From RBG-16-66-20 sp964564865 (GTDB lineage Bacteria; Pseudomonadota; Gammaproteobacteria; Burkholderiales; SG8-39): a DNA stretch of 64,000 bases. This document shows positions 49,859-58,773 of this stretch, one piece after another. The translations under genes were made by a program, and so were the position numbers. Each line of letters starts with the position of its first letter. Positions within the stretch are counted from its first letter, which is position 1. The DNA lies in the NCBI GenBank assembly GCA_964564865.1, contig CAZMDA010000009.1, positions 13,202-77,201 of the forward strand, written 5' to 3'. The notes under the pieces are model-generated. The model was given only the letters and a program-made list of their open reading frames with translations. It did no database searches and was not told the DNA's origin.

Positions 49859-50616
49859 GCCAGTCCTTTCGCGGTGTCGCCCGCCGGGATGTACTCGCAG
49901 CCGACCCAGCCGGGGTAGCCGATACCGTCCATGTGCCGCAGCAGGAAATCGAAATTGACCTCGCCCGTGCCCGGCTCGTGCCGGTCCGGCACGTCCGCGA
50001 TCTGCATGTGGCCGATGCGCGCGAGCAGCCGCTCCATGGTCTTCGCCAGGTCGCCTTCCACGATCTGCATGTGGAACAGGTCGTACTGCAGCATCAGGTT
50101 GGGTTCGCCCACGGCGTCGATGACCTCGATGCCGTCGCGCGAGCTGTTGAGGAGGAAGCCGGGCACGGTGCGCGGGTTGATCGGCTCGGTGAGCAGCGTG
50201 AGCCCCGCCTGCGCGAACGCCCGCGCCGCGTAGCGCAGGTTCTCCACCAGCGTCCGGCGCAGCACCTCGCGCTCCGCGCCCGCGGGCGCGACCCCGGCGA
50301 GCGCGTTCAGGCGCGGGCAGCCGGCGGCCGTCGCGTATTCGATCGCGCGCGCGACGCCCTCGCGGAACTCGCCGACGCGGCCGGGCAGGCAGGCGATGCC
50401 GCGGTCGCCCTTCGCCGCGTCGCCCGCCGGCAGGTTGTGCAGCACTACCTCGACGCCGGCGTCGCGCGCCGCGGCGGCAACCTCGGCCGCGCTGCCGAAG
50501 GCGTAGGGGAACTGGTACTCGACGAAGCGGAAGCCGGCCTGCGCCGCGGCGGCGAAGCGCGCCAGGAATGGTCGCTCGGGGAACAGCAGCGACACGTTCG
50601 CGGCGAGTTTAGGCAT
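49834..50616 (-). CDS. hyi: Hydroxypyruvate isomerase family protein
   Basis: 260 residues from ATG 50614-50616; another ATG at 50625 is possible. TIM-barrel sugar isomerase: MPKLAANVSLLFPERPFLARFAAA at the start, GFRFVEYQFPYAFG, VVLHNLPAGD, LLTEPINPRTVPGFLLN with the metal Glu, LMLQYDLFHMQIVEGDL, GHMQIADVPDRHEPGTGEV and CEYIPAGDT. Converts hydroxypyruvate and tartronate semialdehyde in glyoxylate use, which fits its position at the head of glcDE. Confidence 0.92.
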   Translation of the reverse strand: MPKLAANVSLLFPERPFLARFAAAAQAGFRFVEYQFPYAFGSAAEVAAAARDAGVEVVLHNLPAGDAAKGDRGIACLPGRVGEFREGVARAIEYATAAGCPRLNALAGVAPAGAEREVLRRTLVENLRYAARAFAQAGLTLLTEPINPRTVPGFLLNSSRDGIEVIDAVGEPNLMLQYDLFHMQIVEGDLAKTMERLLARIGHMQIADVPDRHEPGTGEVNFDFLLRHMDGIGYPGWVGCEYIPAGDTAKGLAWAKPWLR

Positions 50617-50623
50617 GCGGGAC

Positions 50624-50633
50624 ATTCTACAAT
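50624..50633. promoter_or_regulatory. Overlapping divergent -10 boxes between hyi and the first SulP gene
   Basis: TAGAAT on the minus strand (50624-50629) ends 7 nt before the hyi ATG. TACAAT on the plus strand (50628-50633) ends 5 nt before the SulP ATG at 50639. The boxes overlap by two bases and both predict transcription starting at or within a base or two of the start codon. Confidence 0.55.
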
Positions 50634-50638
50634 TGCGC

Positions 50639-52405
50639 ATGGGCTTTCCCCCAGATTGGCTTGCTCGCCTGTTACCAGCGCTTCGCTGGTGGCCACGGGT
50701 AGACCGGCAAGGCCTGCGGGCGGACCTCGCCGCCGGCGCCCTTGGCGCGGTCATCGTCCTTCCCCAGGGGATCGCATTCGCCACGCTGGCGGGCCTGCCG
50801 CCGCAATACGGCCTCTATGCGGCCATGGTGCCGCCTGTGGTCGCGGCGCTGTGGGGCTCGAGCTGGCATCTTGTCTCCGGGCCGACCAACGCGATCTCCC
50901 TGGTTGTCTTCGCGACCATGGCCCAGCTCGCGGCCCCGGGCAGCGCGCAGTACGTGAGCCTCGTGATCACGCTCGCGTTCATGGTCGGCCTGATCCAGCT
51001 GGCGATGGGACTGGCGCGCTTCGGCGTGCTGGTGAACTTCATCTCGCATACCGTGGTGGTGGGATTCACCGCGGGGGCGGCGCTGCTCATCGTCGCGAGC
51101 CAGCTGCGCAATTTCTTCGGCGTCGCGATCCCGCCCAACCCCTCGTTCCCGGAGACGGTCCGGGCGTTCGCCCTGTCGGCGGGGGAGATCGCTCCGCTCG
51201 CCGCCCTCGTCGGCGCGGCGACCGTGGCCGCGGGCATCGCGGCGCGACGCTGGCTGCCACGGCTTCCGTACATGATCGTGGCGATGGCCGCAGGCAGCGT
51301 CCTCGGCTACGCCCTGAACCGCTCGCTCGGGCAGGAGCATACGGGCATCGTCACCCTCGGGGCGCTGCCCGGGGCGCTGCCCGCGCTCTCCGCGCCGCAG
51401 TTCTCGCTCGACAGCCTGCGCGCACTGACGGGGGCGGCGATCGCGATCTCGCTGCTCGGCCTGGTCGAGGCCGTATCGATCGCGCGCTCGATCGCGCTCA
51501 AGTCCGGCCAACGCATCGACGGCAATCAGGAGTTCATCGGCCAGGGCCTGTCGAACCTGGTCGGCAGCTTCTTCTCCGCGTACCCGTCCAGCGGCTCGTT
51601 CAACCGCTCCGGCGCGAACTACGAGGCGGGCGCACGGACCCCGCTCGCCGCGGCCTTTTCGGCCGGCTTTCTCGTGCTGGTCGTGTTCGCCGTGGCGCCG
51701 CTCGCCGCCTTCATCCCGCTTGCCTGCATGGCCGGCGTCCTCGTCCTGGTGGCCTGGGGCCTGATCGACTTCCACCACATTGCGACCATCGCACGTGCCA
51801 GCCGGGGCGAGACTGCGGTGCTTGCGGGAACCTTTCTCGCGACGCTCGTGATGCATCTCGAGATGGCGGTCCTGGCGGGGATTGTGCTGTCACTGCTGCT
51901 GTACCTGCGCCGCACCTCGCGCCCGGCGCTGCGATCGATGGTTCCGGACCGGGATTCGCCGTTGCGCAAGTTCCGCGAGCGGCGGCAGGGCGAGGCGGAG
52001 TGCCCGCAATTGCAGATCCTGCGCGTCGAGGGATCGCTCTACTTCGGCGCCGTGGACCATGTCGGCGAGTATCTGCAGCAGATCGAGGAGCGGCGCCCGA
52101 TGCAGAAGCACCTGCTCTTGTTCGCCAGGAGCATGAACTTCGTCGATGTCGCGGGCGCCGAACTGCTCGCACGCGAGGCCGGGCGCCGCAAGGCCCGCGG
52201 CGGGCAGCTCTACTTCCACGGCCTGCGCGAGTCGGCGTCCAGCATGCTGTACGGTCCCGCATTCGCCGGCAGCTTCGACCGCGCGGCCGGTTTCGCGGCC
52301 AAGCCCGAGGCAATCGCGACGATCTTCGCGCGGCTCGATCGCGCCGTTTGCGCCACCTGCACGGTGCGCGTGTTCGACGAATGCCGGCGCCTGCCGCCGC
52401 CCTGA
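50639..52405 (+). CDS. SulP-family anion transporter with STAS domain
   Basis: 588 residues. SLC26/SulP fold: LRADLAAGALGAVIVLPQGIAFATLAGLPPQYGLYAAMVPP (TM1-TM2 with the conserved P-Q-G/S-x-A), VSGPTNAISLVVFATMA, GFTAGAALLIVASQL, and the second-half signature ALKSGQRIDGNQEFIGQGLSNLVGSFFSAYPSSGSFNRSGANYEAGART. A cytoplasmic STAS domain follows from about 460, with the phosphorylation-type loop FVDVAGAELLAREAG. The C-terminus has CATCTVRVFDEC. Sulfate, bicarbonate or dicarboxylate are the likely substrates. ATG 50639 is chosen over the in-frame GTG at 50615. Confidence 0.9.
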   Translation: MGFPPDWLARLLPALRWWPRVDRQGLRADLAAGALGAVIVLPQGIAFATLAGLPPQYGLYAAMVPPVVAALWGSSWHLVSGPTNAISLVVFATMAQLAAPGSAQYVSLVITLAFMVGLIQLAMGLARFGVLVNFISHTVVVGFTAGAALLIVASQLRNFFGVAIPPNPSFPETVRAFALSAGEIAPLAALVGAATVAAGIAARRWLPRLPYMIVAMAAGSVLGYALNRSLGQEHTGIVTLGALPGALPALSAPQFSLDSLRALTGAAIAISLLGLVEAVSIARSIALKSGQRIDGNQEFIGQGLSNLVGSFFSAYPSSGSFNRSGANYEAGARTPLAAAFSAGFLVLVVFAVAPLAAFIPLACMAGVLVLVAWGLIDFHHIATIARASRGETAVLAGTFLATLVMHLEMAVLAGIVLSLLLYLRRTSRPALRSMVPDRDSPLRKFRERRQGEAECPQLQILRVEGSLYFGAVDHVGEYLQQIEERRPMQKHLLLFARSMNFVDVAGAELLAREAGRRKARGGQLYFHGLRESASSMLYGPAFAGSFDRAAGFAAKPEAIATIFARLDRAVCATCTVRVFDECRRLPPP

Positions 52406-52438
52406 GCCGGCCGGAAACACGCTAGAGTTAGGCGCTCC

Positions 52439-54541
52439 ATGCGTCGTCTCCTGCGGATATTCCCCTTCCTCGACTGGCTGCCGCTCAGCCGCGACACGTT
52501 GCGCGCCGACCTCCTGGCCGGGATCACCGTCGCGCTGGTCCTGGTGCCGCAGTCGATGGCTTACGCGCAGCTTGCGGGGCTGCCTGCGCATTACGGTCTT
52601 TACACCGCGTTCCTCCCGGTGCTGGTCGCCGGCCTGTGGGGTTCCTCCGGCCAGCTGGCCACCGGGCCGGTGGCCGTCGTTTCGCTGCTGACCGCGGCCG
52701 CGCTCACGCCGGTCGCCGCGCAGGGCTCGGCGCAATACATCGCGCTCGCGATCACGCTCACGTTCATGGTGGGCTGCATCCAGCTCGCGCTCGGGGCGTT
52801 CCGGCTCGGATTCGTCGTCAACTTCCTCTCGCACCCCGTCATCGCGGGCTTCACGAGCGCCGCGGCCATCATCATCGCGTTCTCGCAGTTGAACAAGATG
52901 CTCGGCGTGCCGATGCCGCGCAGCGACGTGTTCCTGGCCGACGTCTGGGGCGTGCTGCAGCAACTGCCCGACAGCCATATCCCGACCCTGGCGTTCGGCC
53001 TCGGCGCCTTCGCCGCGATGGTCGCGTTCCGCCGTTTCCTGCCGAAATGGCCGGGCGTCCTGATCACGGTCGCGGTGGCAACCGCCATCAGCGCGGCAAC
53101 GGGCTTCGACCGCTCCGCGTCCGGCACCGTGGCGCAACTGGAGGATGCCGAGGCCCGCGCGCTGGCAGCTGATTTCCTGAGCACCCGGTCCAGGATCCAG
53201 GCTCTGGAAGCCGAACAGCGCGCCAAGCAGGCGGAACTCGTCCGGACCGACCGCGGCCAGCCCGCCGGCCGCCACCATGCGGCGGCGCTCCAGTACGAGA
53301 TCGAACTGCTGGGCCTGCGGATCGCCGACCGTGAAGGCGAGAACCGCAAACGGCTCCGGCTGCTGCGCAAGCTTGTGTTCGAGCAGGGGCGCGACCCCGC
53401 CGGAAATGTTCTGTTCTACCCCGCGGGCTCGGCTCCCCGCGGCGACGCGGTGCGCTGGCGCATCCAGTCTCTCGATGACGTCGGCATCCGCTTCCAGGGT
53501 GGCGGCGAAGTCGTCGGGCACGTCCCGGCCGGGTTGCCGGAGTTCAGGCTGCCGCCCCTCGATCCAGCCAGCATCGCAAGCCTCCTCGCAACCGCCCTCG
53601 TCATCTCGATGGTCGGGTTCATGGAGGCGATCTCGATCGCCAAGGCCATCGCGACGCGCACCCGCCAGCGGCTCGATCCGAACCAGGAACTGATCGGCCA
53701 GGGCCTGGCCAATCTCGCCGGCAGCGCGACGCAGTGCTTCCCCGCGAGCGGCTCCTTCTCGCGCTCGGCGGTCAATTTCCAGGCCGGGGCGCGGACCGGG
53801 ATCGCTTCCGCGGTGACCGCCGTCGTCGTCATGCTCACGCTGCTTCTCCTCACCCCGCTGCTGCACCACCTGCCGCAGGCGGTTCTGGCGGCGGTGATCA
53901 TGCTCGCCGTGATGTCGCTGGTGAACTTCGACGGCATCGGACATGCCTGGAAGGCGCAGCGCCATGACGGCATCGGGGGGGCGATCACGTTCCTCGCGGC
54001 GCTCGGGTTCGCGCCGCACCTGGACGTCGCGATCCTGTTCGGCATGGGCCTGTCGCTTCTGCTCTACCTGTACCGCTCGATGCGCCCTCGAATCGCCATC
54101 CTCGGCCGCCATCCGGACGGCACGCTGCGCGACGCGGCGGTGCACGCCCTGCCGCTCAGCGAGCATATCGTCGCCCTCAGGTTCGACGGGCAGCTGTACT
54201 TTGCGAACGTCCCTTACTTCGAGGACTCCCTGCTCGACATCGCGGCGCGCTTTCCGAAGGCCCGGCACCTTCTCGTCGTGGCCGACGGCATCAACCAGGT
54301 CGACGCGTCCGGCGACGAGGTCATCCGACACCTGGTCGAGCGACTTCGGGCCGACGGCACGACCCTGGCCTTCTCGGGATTCAAGAAGCAGGTGCTCGAT
54401 GTGCTGCGCGCCACCGGAACGCTCCGCATCCTTGGCGACGACAACGTATTCATCCACGAGGACCAGGCGCTCCTGGCACTGGCGGCGCGGGTCCCCGACC
54501 CAGCATTCGATCGCACCGCCTTCCCCCTGCTGCCCGCATAG
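52439..54541 (+). CDS. SulP-family anion transporter with coiled-coil insert and STAS domain
   Basis: 700 residues. Membrane core: LRADLLAGITVALVLVPQSMAYAQLAGLPAHYGLYTAFLP, GFTSAAAIIIAFSQLNKMLG, and TRTRQRLDPNQELIGQGLANLAGSATQCFPASGSFSRSAVNFQ. Between residues about 224 and 352 (bases 53108-53494) there is a soluble insert with a helical, charged part (TRSRIQALEAEQRAKQAEL, YEIELLGLRIADREGENRKRL) that most SulP proteins lack; the core resumes at VVGHVPAGLPEFRLP. STAS domain from about 560 (VALRFDGQLYFANVPYFED, VADGINQVDASGDEVI). Starts 33 bp after the first SulP gene; the two may act on different anions. Confidence 0.9.
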   Translation: MRRLLRIFPFLDWLPLSRDTLRADLLAGITVALVLVPQSMAYAQLAGLPAHYGLYTAFLPVLVAGLWGSSGQLATGPVAVVSLLTAAALTPVAAQGSAQYIALAITLTFMVGCIQLALGAFRLGFVVNFLSHPVIAGFTSAAAIIIAFSQLNKMLGVPMPRSDVFLADVWGVLQQLPDSHIPTLAFGLGAFAAMVAFRRFLPKWPGVLITVAVATAISAATGFDRSASGTVAQLEDAEARALAADFLSTRSRIQALEAEQRAKQAELVRTDRGQPAGRHHAAALQYEIELLGLRIADREGENRKRLRLLRKLVFEQGRDPAGNVLFYPAGSAPRGDAVRWRIQSLDDVGIRFQGGGEVVGHVPAGLPEFRLPPLDPASIASLLATALVISMVGFMEAISIAKAIATRTRQRLDPNQELIGQGLANLAGSATQCFPASGSFSRSAVNFQAGARTGIASAVTAVVVMLTLLLLTPLLHHLPQAVLAAVIMLAVMSLVNFDGIGHAWKAQRHDGIGGAITFLAALGFAPHLDVAILFGMGLSLLLYLYRSMRPRIAILGRHPDGTLRDAAVHALPLSEHIVALRFDGQLYFANVPYFEDSLLDIAARFPKARHLLVVADGINQVDASGDEVIRHLVERLRADGTTLAFSGFKKQVLDVLRATGTLRILGDDNVFIHEDQALLALAARVPDPAFDRTAFPLLPA

Positions 54542-54566
54542 CCCCGGGCCGAGGGCGCAGAACGGC

Positions 54567-54596
54567 TTGCCCGCGGCACGGGGGCCGGACTACACT
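54567..54596 (+). promoter_or_regulatory. Sigma70-type promoter of the aap-like amino-acid ABC operon
   Basis: TTGCCC, 18-nt spacer, TACACT. The predicted start near 54603 gives a leader of about 28 nt ending in GAGGAGGAGG, a very strong ribosome site, 3 nt before the ATG at 54631. Confidence 0.55.
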
Positions 54597-54630
54597 GGCC
54601 CCGGATCAATCCGGATCGAGGAGGAGGACC

Positions 54631-55638
54631 ATGAAACGACTCATTTCGTTGGCCGCCGGGACGGCGCTGTTGTGCTCGGGCGCAGCCTTCGCGCAGGGCA
54701 CGCTCGAGGCGGTGCAGAAGAAGGGCTTCGTGCAATGCGGCGTCAACACCGGCCTGGCCGGCTTCTCGCAGCCGGATTCCAAGGGCGTCTGGAAGGGCCT
54801 CGACGTCGACGTCTGCCGCGCGATCGCGGCGGCGGTGTTCGGCGACGCGGGCAAGGTGCGCTACACCCCGCTCACCGCGCAGCAGCGCTTCACCGCGCTG
54901 CAGTCGGGCGAGGTGGACGTCCTGGCGCGCAACACCACCTGGACGGTCACCCGCGACACCAGCCTCGGCCTGAACTTCGTCGGCGTGAATTTCTACGACG
55001 GCCAGGGCTTCATGGTTCCGAGGAAGCTCAACGTCAAGAGCGCCAAGCAGCTGAACGGCGCCACGGTCTGCGTGCAGCCGGGCACCACCACCGAGCTCAA
55101 CCTGTCGGACTATTTCCGCGCCAACCGCATGACCTTCAAGCCGGTGGTGATCGAGAAGCTGGAGGAGGTGACCAACGCCTACTTCTCCGGCCGCTGCGAC
55201 GTGTTCACCACCGACGTCTCCGGCCTGGTGTCGGTGCGCGGCTCGCGCGCGCCCAAGCCGGAGGACCACGTCATCCTGCCCGAGGTGATCTCGAAGGAGC
55301 CGCTGGGGCCGGCCGTGCGCCACGGTGACGACAAGTGGTTCGACATCGTCAAGTGGTCCATGTACGCCATGATCGAGGCCGAGGAGATGGGCCTCACCTC
55401 GAAGACCATCGACCAGGCGGGATCCAGCAAGGACCCGGCGGTGCAGCGCTTCATCGGCGCCAGCGGCGACATCGGCAAGATGCTGGGCGTGGACAACAAG
55501 TGGGCGGCGAACATCGTCAAGCAGGTCGGCAACTACGGCGAGAGCTTCGACGCCAACCTGAAGCCGCTCGGATTCGAGCGCGGGCTGAACCAGCTCTGGA
55601 CCAGGGGCGGCATCCTGTATGCGCCGCCGCTGCGCTAG
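54631..55638 (+). CDS. aapJ: General L-amino-acid ABC transporter, substrate-binding protein
   Basis: 335 residues. Signal peptide 1-21 (MKRLISLAAGTALLCSGAAFAQ). Mature protein of the AapJ branch: GTLEAVQKKGFVQCGVNTGLAGFSQPDSKGVWKGLDVDVCRAIAAAVF, then LQSGEVDVLARNTTWTVTRDTSLGLNF and DGQGFMVPRKLNVKSAKQL. A later Cys (SGRCDVFTTD) may pair with another to form the disulfide typical of this branch. Broad L-amino-acid specificity is known for the family. Followed after 28 nt by the permease genes. Confidence 0.92.
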   Translation: MKRLISLAAGTALLCSGAAFAQGTLEAVQKKGFVQCGVNTGLAGFSQPDSKGVWKGLDVDVCRAIAAAVFGDAGKVRYTPLTAQQRFTALQSGEVDVLARNTTWTVTRDTSLGLNFVGVNFYDGQGFMVPRKLNVKSAKQLNGATVCVQPGTTTELNLSDYFRANRMTFKPVVIEKLEEVTNAYFSGRCDVFTTDVSGLVSVRGSRAPKPEDHVILPEVISKEPLGPAVRHGDDKWFDIVKWSMYAMIEAEEMGLTSKTIDQAGSSKDPAVQRFIGASGDIGKMLGVDNKWAANIVKQVGNYGESFDANLKPLGFERGLNQLWTRGGILYAPPLR

Positions 55639-55666
55639 TCCCCGCGACGCGCGCCCCACGTAGCCG

Positions 55667-56611
55667 GTGCGACGCGGGCTGATCCTCCAGGCCGCGCTGG
55701 TCGCGGCCCTGGCGGCGGTTGTCGGCTTCCTCGCCTGGAACACCGCGCAGAACCTGGAGTCGCGCCGGATCGCGAGCGGCTTCGCGTTCCTCTGGCGCGA
55801 GGCCGGGTTCGAGATCGGCGAGCGGACCTTCTTCGCCTATAGCGCGGCCGACACCTACCTGCGCGCGCTGGCCGTCGGCCTGGCCAACACCTTCCGCGTC
55901 GCGGCGACCGGCATCGTCGCGGCGACCGTGCTGGGCACCCTGCTCGGCCTGGCGCGGCTGGCGCCGAACTGGCTGCTGGCGAAGCTGGCCGCCGCCTATG
56001 TCGAGGTGATGCGCAACGTGCCGCTGCTGGTGCAGCTGTTCTTCTGGTACGCGATCATCTCCGAGACCCTGCCCGGCCCGCGCGAGGCACTCAATCCGCT
56101 GCCCGGGGTGTTCCTCTCCAACCGCGGCATCGCCTTCCCGCTGCCCGGCAGCAGCCCCGAGCTGTCGGGCTTCAACTTCACCGGCGGGGCCTCGCTCAGC
56201 CCGGAGTTCGCCGCGCTGCTGGTGGGGCTGGTCACCTACACTGCGGCCTTCATCGCCGAGATCGTGCGCGCCGGCATCCTGTCAGTGCCGCGCGGCCAGT
56301 TCGCGGCCGCGGAGTCCCTCGGCCTCGGACGCCGGGACGCGATGCGCCACGTCATCCTGCCGCAGGCGCTGCGCATGATCGTGCCGCCGCTCACCAGCCA
56401 GTTCCTCAACCTCACCAAGAACAGCTCGCTCGCGGTGGCGATCGGCTACCCGGACCTGGTGTCCATCGCCAACACCACCATGAACCAGACCGGCCAGGCC
56501 ATAGAGGGCATCGCCATCATCATGGCGGTCTACCTCACGATCAGCCTGTCCATCTCCGCGTTCATGAACTGGTACAACCGCAGCGTGGCGCTGAAAGGGG
56601 CTCGCGCGTGA
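55667..56611 (+). CDS. aapQ: General L-amino-acid ABC transporter, permease 1
   Basis: 314 residues from GTG 55667, shorter than the roughly 400 residues of many AapQ proteins. It still has the N-terminal helix, a long periplasmic loop with SGFAFLWREAGFEIGE, the permease start TYLRALAVGLANTFRVAATG, VEVMRNVPLLVQLFFWY, and the EAA loop GQFAAAESLGLGRRDAMRHVILPQALRMIVPPL. Ends AFMNWYNRSVALK. Overlaps the second permease gene by 4 nt (GTGA). Confidence 0.9.
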   Translation: MRRGLILQAALVAALAAVVGFLAWNTAQNLESRRIASGFAFLWREAGFEIGERTFFAYSAADTYLRALAVGLANTFRVAATGIVAATVLGTLLGLARLAPNWLLAKLAAAYVEVMRNVPLLVQLFFWYAIISETLPGPREALNPLPGVFLSNRGIAFPLPGSSPELSGFNFTGGASLSPEFAALLVGLVTYTAAFIAEIVRAGILSVPRGQFAAAESLGLGRRDAMRHVILPQALRMIVPPLTSQFLNLTKNSSLAVAIGYPDLVSIANTTMNQTGQAIEGIAIIMAVYLTISLSISAFMNWYNRSVALKGARA

Positions 56612-57681
56612 GCGCCGCCGCGTCCTGGCTGCGCCGCAACCTGTTCTCGAGCTGGCCGAGCGCGCTCGCCACGATCGGGATCCTGTACCTCGCCTGGACG
56701 CTGCTGCTGCCGTTCCTCGACTGGGCGTTCGTCAAGGCGGTCTGGTGGGCGCAGGACTCCAGGGCCTGCCGCGAGCTGCAGGGCGCGGGCGCCTGCTGGG
56801 CCTTCATCACCGAGAAGCACCGCTTCATCGTCTTCGGCACCTACCCCTACGAGCAGCACTGGCGGCCGGGCGTCGCCTCGGCGCTGCTGATCGCGCTGTG
56901 GTGCGTGAGCGCGCTCAGGGCGTTCTGGCGCTGGTGGCTGGCCCTGGTCTGGATCGCCGGCCTCGCCCTCATCGCGGTCCTGATGTGGGGTGGCGTGCTC
57001 GGACTGACCTACGTCGAGAACGAGCGCTGGGGTGGGCTGATGCTGACGCTGCTGCTGGCCACCTTCGGCAGCGCCTTCGCCTTCCCGCTCGCCATTCTGC
57101 TCGCGCTCGGCCGCCGCTCGCGGCTGCCGGCGGTGCGGGCGGTCTGCGTCGGCTACATCGAGCTGGTGCGCGGCGTGCCGCTGATCTCGCTGCTGTTCAT
57201 GGCCTCGGTGATGCTGCCCCTGTTCCTGCCCGAGGGCCTCACCATCGACAAGCTGCTGCGGGCGCAGCTCGCGCTGATCCTGTTCGCCGCGGCCTACCTC
57301 GCCGAGGTGGTGCGCGGCGGGCTGCAGGCGGTGTCGCACCACCAGTACGAGGCCGCGGCAGCGCTCGGCCTAGGCTACTGGAAGCGCACGCTGTTCGTGA
57401 TCCTGCCCCAGGCGCTGCGCTACGCCATCCCGCCGCTGGTGAACACGTTCATCGGCCTGTTCAAGGACACCTCCCTCGTGGTGATCATCGGCCTGTTCGA
57501 TCTCCTTACCTCGATCAAGGTCTCTCTGCAGGAGCCGGCCTGGACCGGGTTCGGCGTCGAGGCCTACCTGTTCGCCGCCGCGGTGTACTTCCTGTTCTGC
57601 TGGGCGATGTCGCTCTACAGCCAGGGCCTGGAGCGCGGCCTCGCCCGCGGCGGCGCGCCCCGGCTGCTGCGGGAGACGTGA
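56608..57681 (+). CDS. aapM: General L-amino-acid ABC transporter, permease 2
   Basis: 357 residues from GTG 56608. AapM-type: N-terminal helices with LRRNLFSSWPSALATIGILYLAWTLL, a loop containing two cysteines (SRACRELQGAGACWAFI), then the permease core LGRRSRLPAVRAVCVGYIELVRGVPLISLLFMASVMLPLFLP and the EAA loop QYEAAAALGLGYWKRTLFVILPQALRYAIPPLVN. The operon would normally end with the ATPase gene aapP, but none is present here; the next gene is of a different kind. Confidence 0.9.
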   Translation: MSAAASWLRRNLFSSWPSALATIGILYLAWTLLLPFLDWAFVKAVWWAQDSRACRELQGAGACWAFITEKHRFIVFGTYPYEQHWRPGVASALLIALWCVSALRAFWRWWLALVWIAGLALIAVLMWGGVLGLTYVENERWGGLMLTLLLATFGSAFAFPLAILLALGRRSRLPAVRAVCVGYIELVRGVPLISLLFMASVMLPLFLPEGLTIDKLLRAQLALILFAAAYLAEVVRGGLQAVSHHQYEAAAALGLGYWKRTLFVILPQALRYAIPPLVNTFIGLFKDTSLVVIIGLFDLLTSIKVSLQEPAWTGFGVEAYLFAAAVYFLFCWAMSLYSQGLERGLARGGAPRLLRET

Positions 57682-57729
57682 TAAACTTTTTTCACAAGTC
57701 CTGAACAGAACAAGGCAAAGGAGGCACAC

Positions 57730-58314
57730 ATGGGCGCAATCTTCCAGTCACTCGGCCGCACCATCCTCGCCGGCGTGGTCATCCTCGCGGTCATGATGGG
57801 CGTCGCCGGCACCTTCGGCAAGCTGGGCGAGATGAGCTTCTGGACCTTCTTCATGCGCTGGCTGCACGTGCTCTCGGGCGTGCTGTGGATCGGCCTGCTG
57901 TGGTACTTCAACTTCGTGCAGATCCCGTCCATGCCGAAGATCCCCGACGAACAGAAGCCGGCCATCTCCAAGGTGATCGCGCCCGAGGCGCTGTTCTGGT
58001 TCCGCTGGGCGGCGATGGCGACGCTGGTGACCGGCCTGCTGCTGGCCGGCATGAACGGCTACATCGGCAAGGCGCTCGCCCTGCAGGCGCCGTTCCACGC
58101 CATCGGCATCGGCATGTGGCTCGCGATCGTGATGTGGTTCAACGTCTGGTTCATCATCTGGCCCAACCAGAAGAAAGCGCTGGGCATCGTGACCGTGGAA
58201 GCGGCGGAGAAGGCGGCTGCGGCGCGCATGGCGATGCTGACCTCGCGCTTCAACACCATGCTCTCGGTGCCGATGCTCTACTGCATGGTGGCGCAGCAGA
58301 ACGGCGGGCTGTAG
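57730..58314 (+). CDS. puuD: Urate hydroxylase PuuD-type membrane protein (Urate_ox_N family)
   Basis: 194 residues with about four or five helices: LAGVVILAVMMGVAGTFGKLG, SFWTFFMRWLHVLSGVLWIGLLWYFNFVQIP (HxxxGxxWxG region), FRWAAMATLVTGLLLAGMNG, and IGIGMWLAIVMWFNVWFIIWPNQKK. This is the N-terminal domain of the PuuD urate hydroxylase family, which in full-length form carries a C-terminal cytochrome c for urate oxidation; here the cytochrome part is absent, as in many homologues. Function as a urate enzyme is therefore not certain. Ribosome site AAAGGAGG before ATG 57730. Confidence 0.75.
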   Translation: MGAIFQSLGRTILAGVVILAVMMGVAGTFGKLGEMSFWTFFMRWLHVLSGVLWIGLLWYFNFVQIPSMPKIPDEQKPAISKVIAPEALFWFRWAAMATLVTGLLLAGMNGYIGKALALQAPFHAIGIGMWLAIVMWFNVWFIIWPNQKKALGIVTVEAAEKAAAARMAMLTSRFNTMLSVPMLYCMVAQQNGGL

Positions 58315-58333
58315 GGGCGGCAATGCCGCGCCG

Positions 58334-58762
58334 CTAGCGCGGCGCGAGCTTGTCCAGGCCGCGGAGTTTCGCCCCCGGCCGGATGCCCTTCTGGGCGAAC
58401 CACCCCTTGTTCATCTCCAGCGCGTAGCGCGCCGGCCTGGACGCGCAGTGCGTCTGCTCGCTGTGCGGCTGCATCTCGGAGATGCTCACGATGGTCCCGG
58501 CGCGGTCGATGAACGCCACCGCCAGCGGAATCAGGGTGTTCTTCATCCACATGCAGTGGATCGCGTCCTCGTCGAACACGAACACCATGCCTGCGTTCGC
58601 CGGCAGCGACTTGCGGTGCATCAGGCCCTGCATGCGCGAGGCCATGTCGGCGGCCACCTCGGCGCGGATCACGTGCATGCCCGCGCCCAGCTCGACCACG
58701 GGCAGCTCGGCGCCCGCAGGGACGGCGGCGCACAGGACCGCGGCGAGGGCGGCCTTGCGCAC
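58334..58762 (-). CDS. DUF192 family exported protein
   Basis: 142 residues from GTG 58760-58762. The longer in-frame start at 58813 is rejected because it would place the coding region across a strong terminator hairpin and mask the signal peptide. Signal: RKAALAAVLCAAVPAGA. DUF192 core: HVIRAEVAADMASRMQGLMHRKSLPANAGMVFVFDEDAIHCMWMKNTLIPLAVAFIDRAG, with the conserved R-x-x-G-L-M and W-M-x-N-T motifs, and the ending AKLRGLDKL. Function of the family unknown. Stop codon converges on puuD with 19 bp between. Confidence 0.85.
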   Translation of the reverse strand: MRKAALAAVLCAAVPAGAELPVVELGAGMHVIRAEVAADMASRMQGLMHRKSLPANAGMVFVFDEDAIHCMWMKNTLIPLAVAFIDRAGTIVSISEMQPHSEQTHCASRPARYALEMNKGWFAQKGIRPGAKLRGLDKLAPR

Positions 58763-58773
58763 GGCGGAAAATG

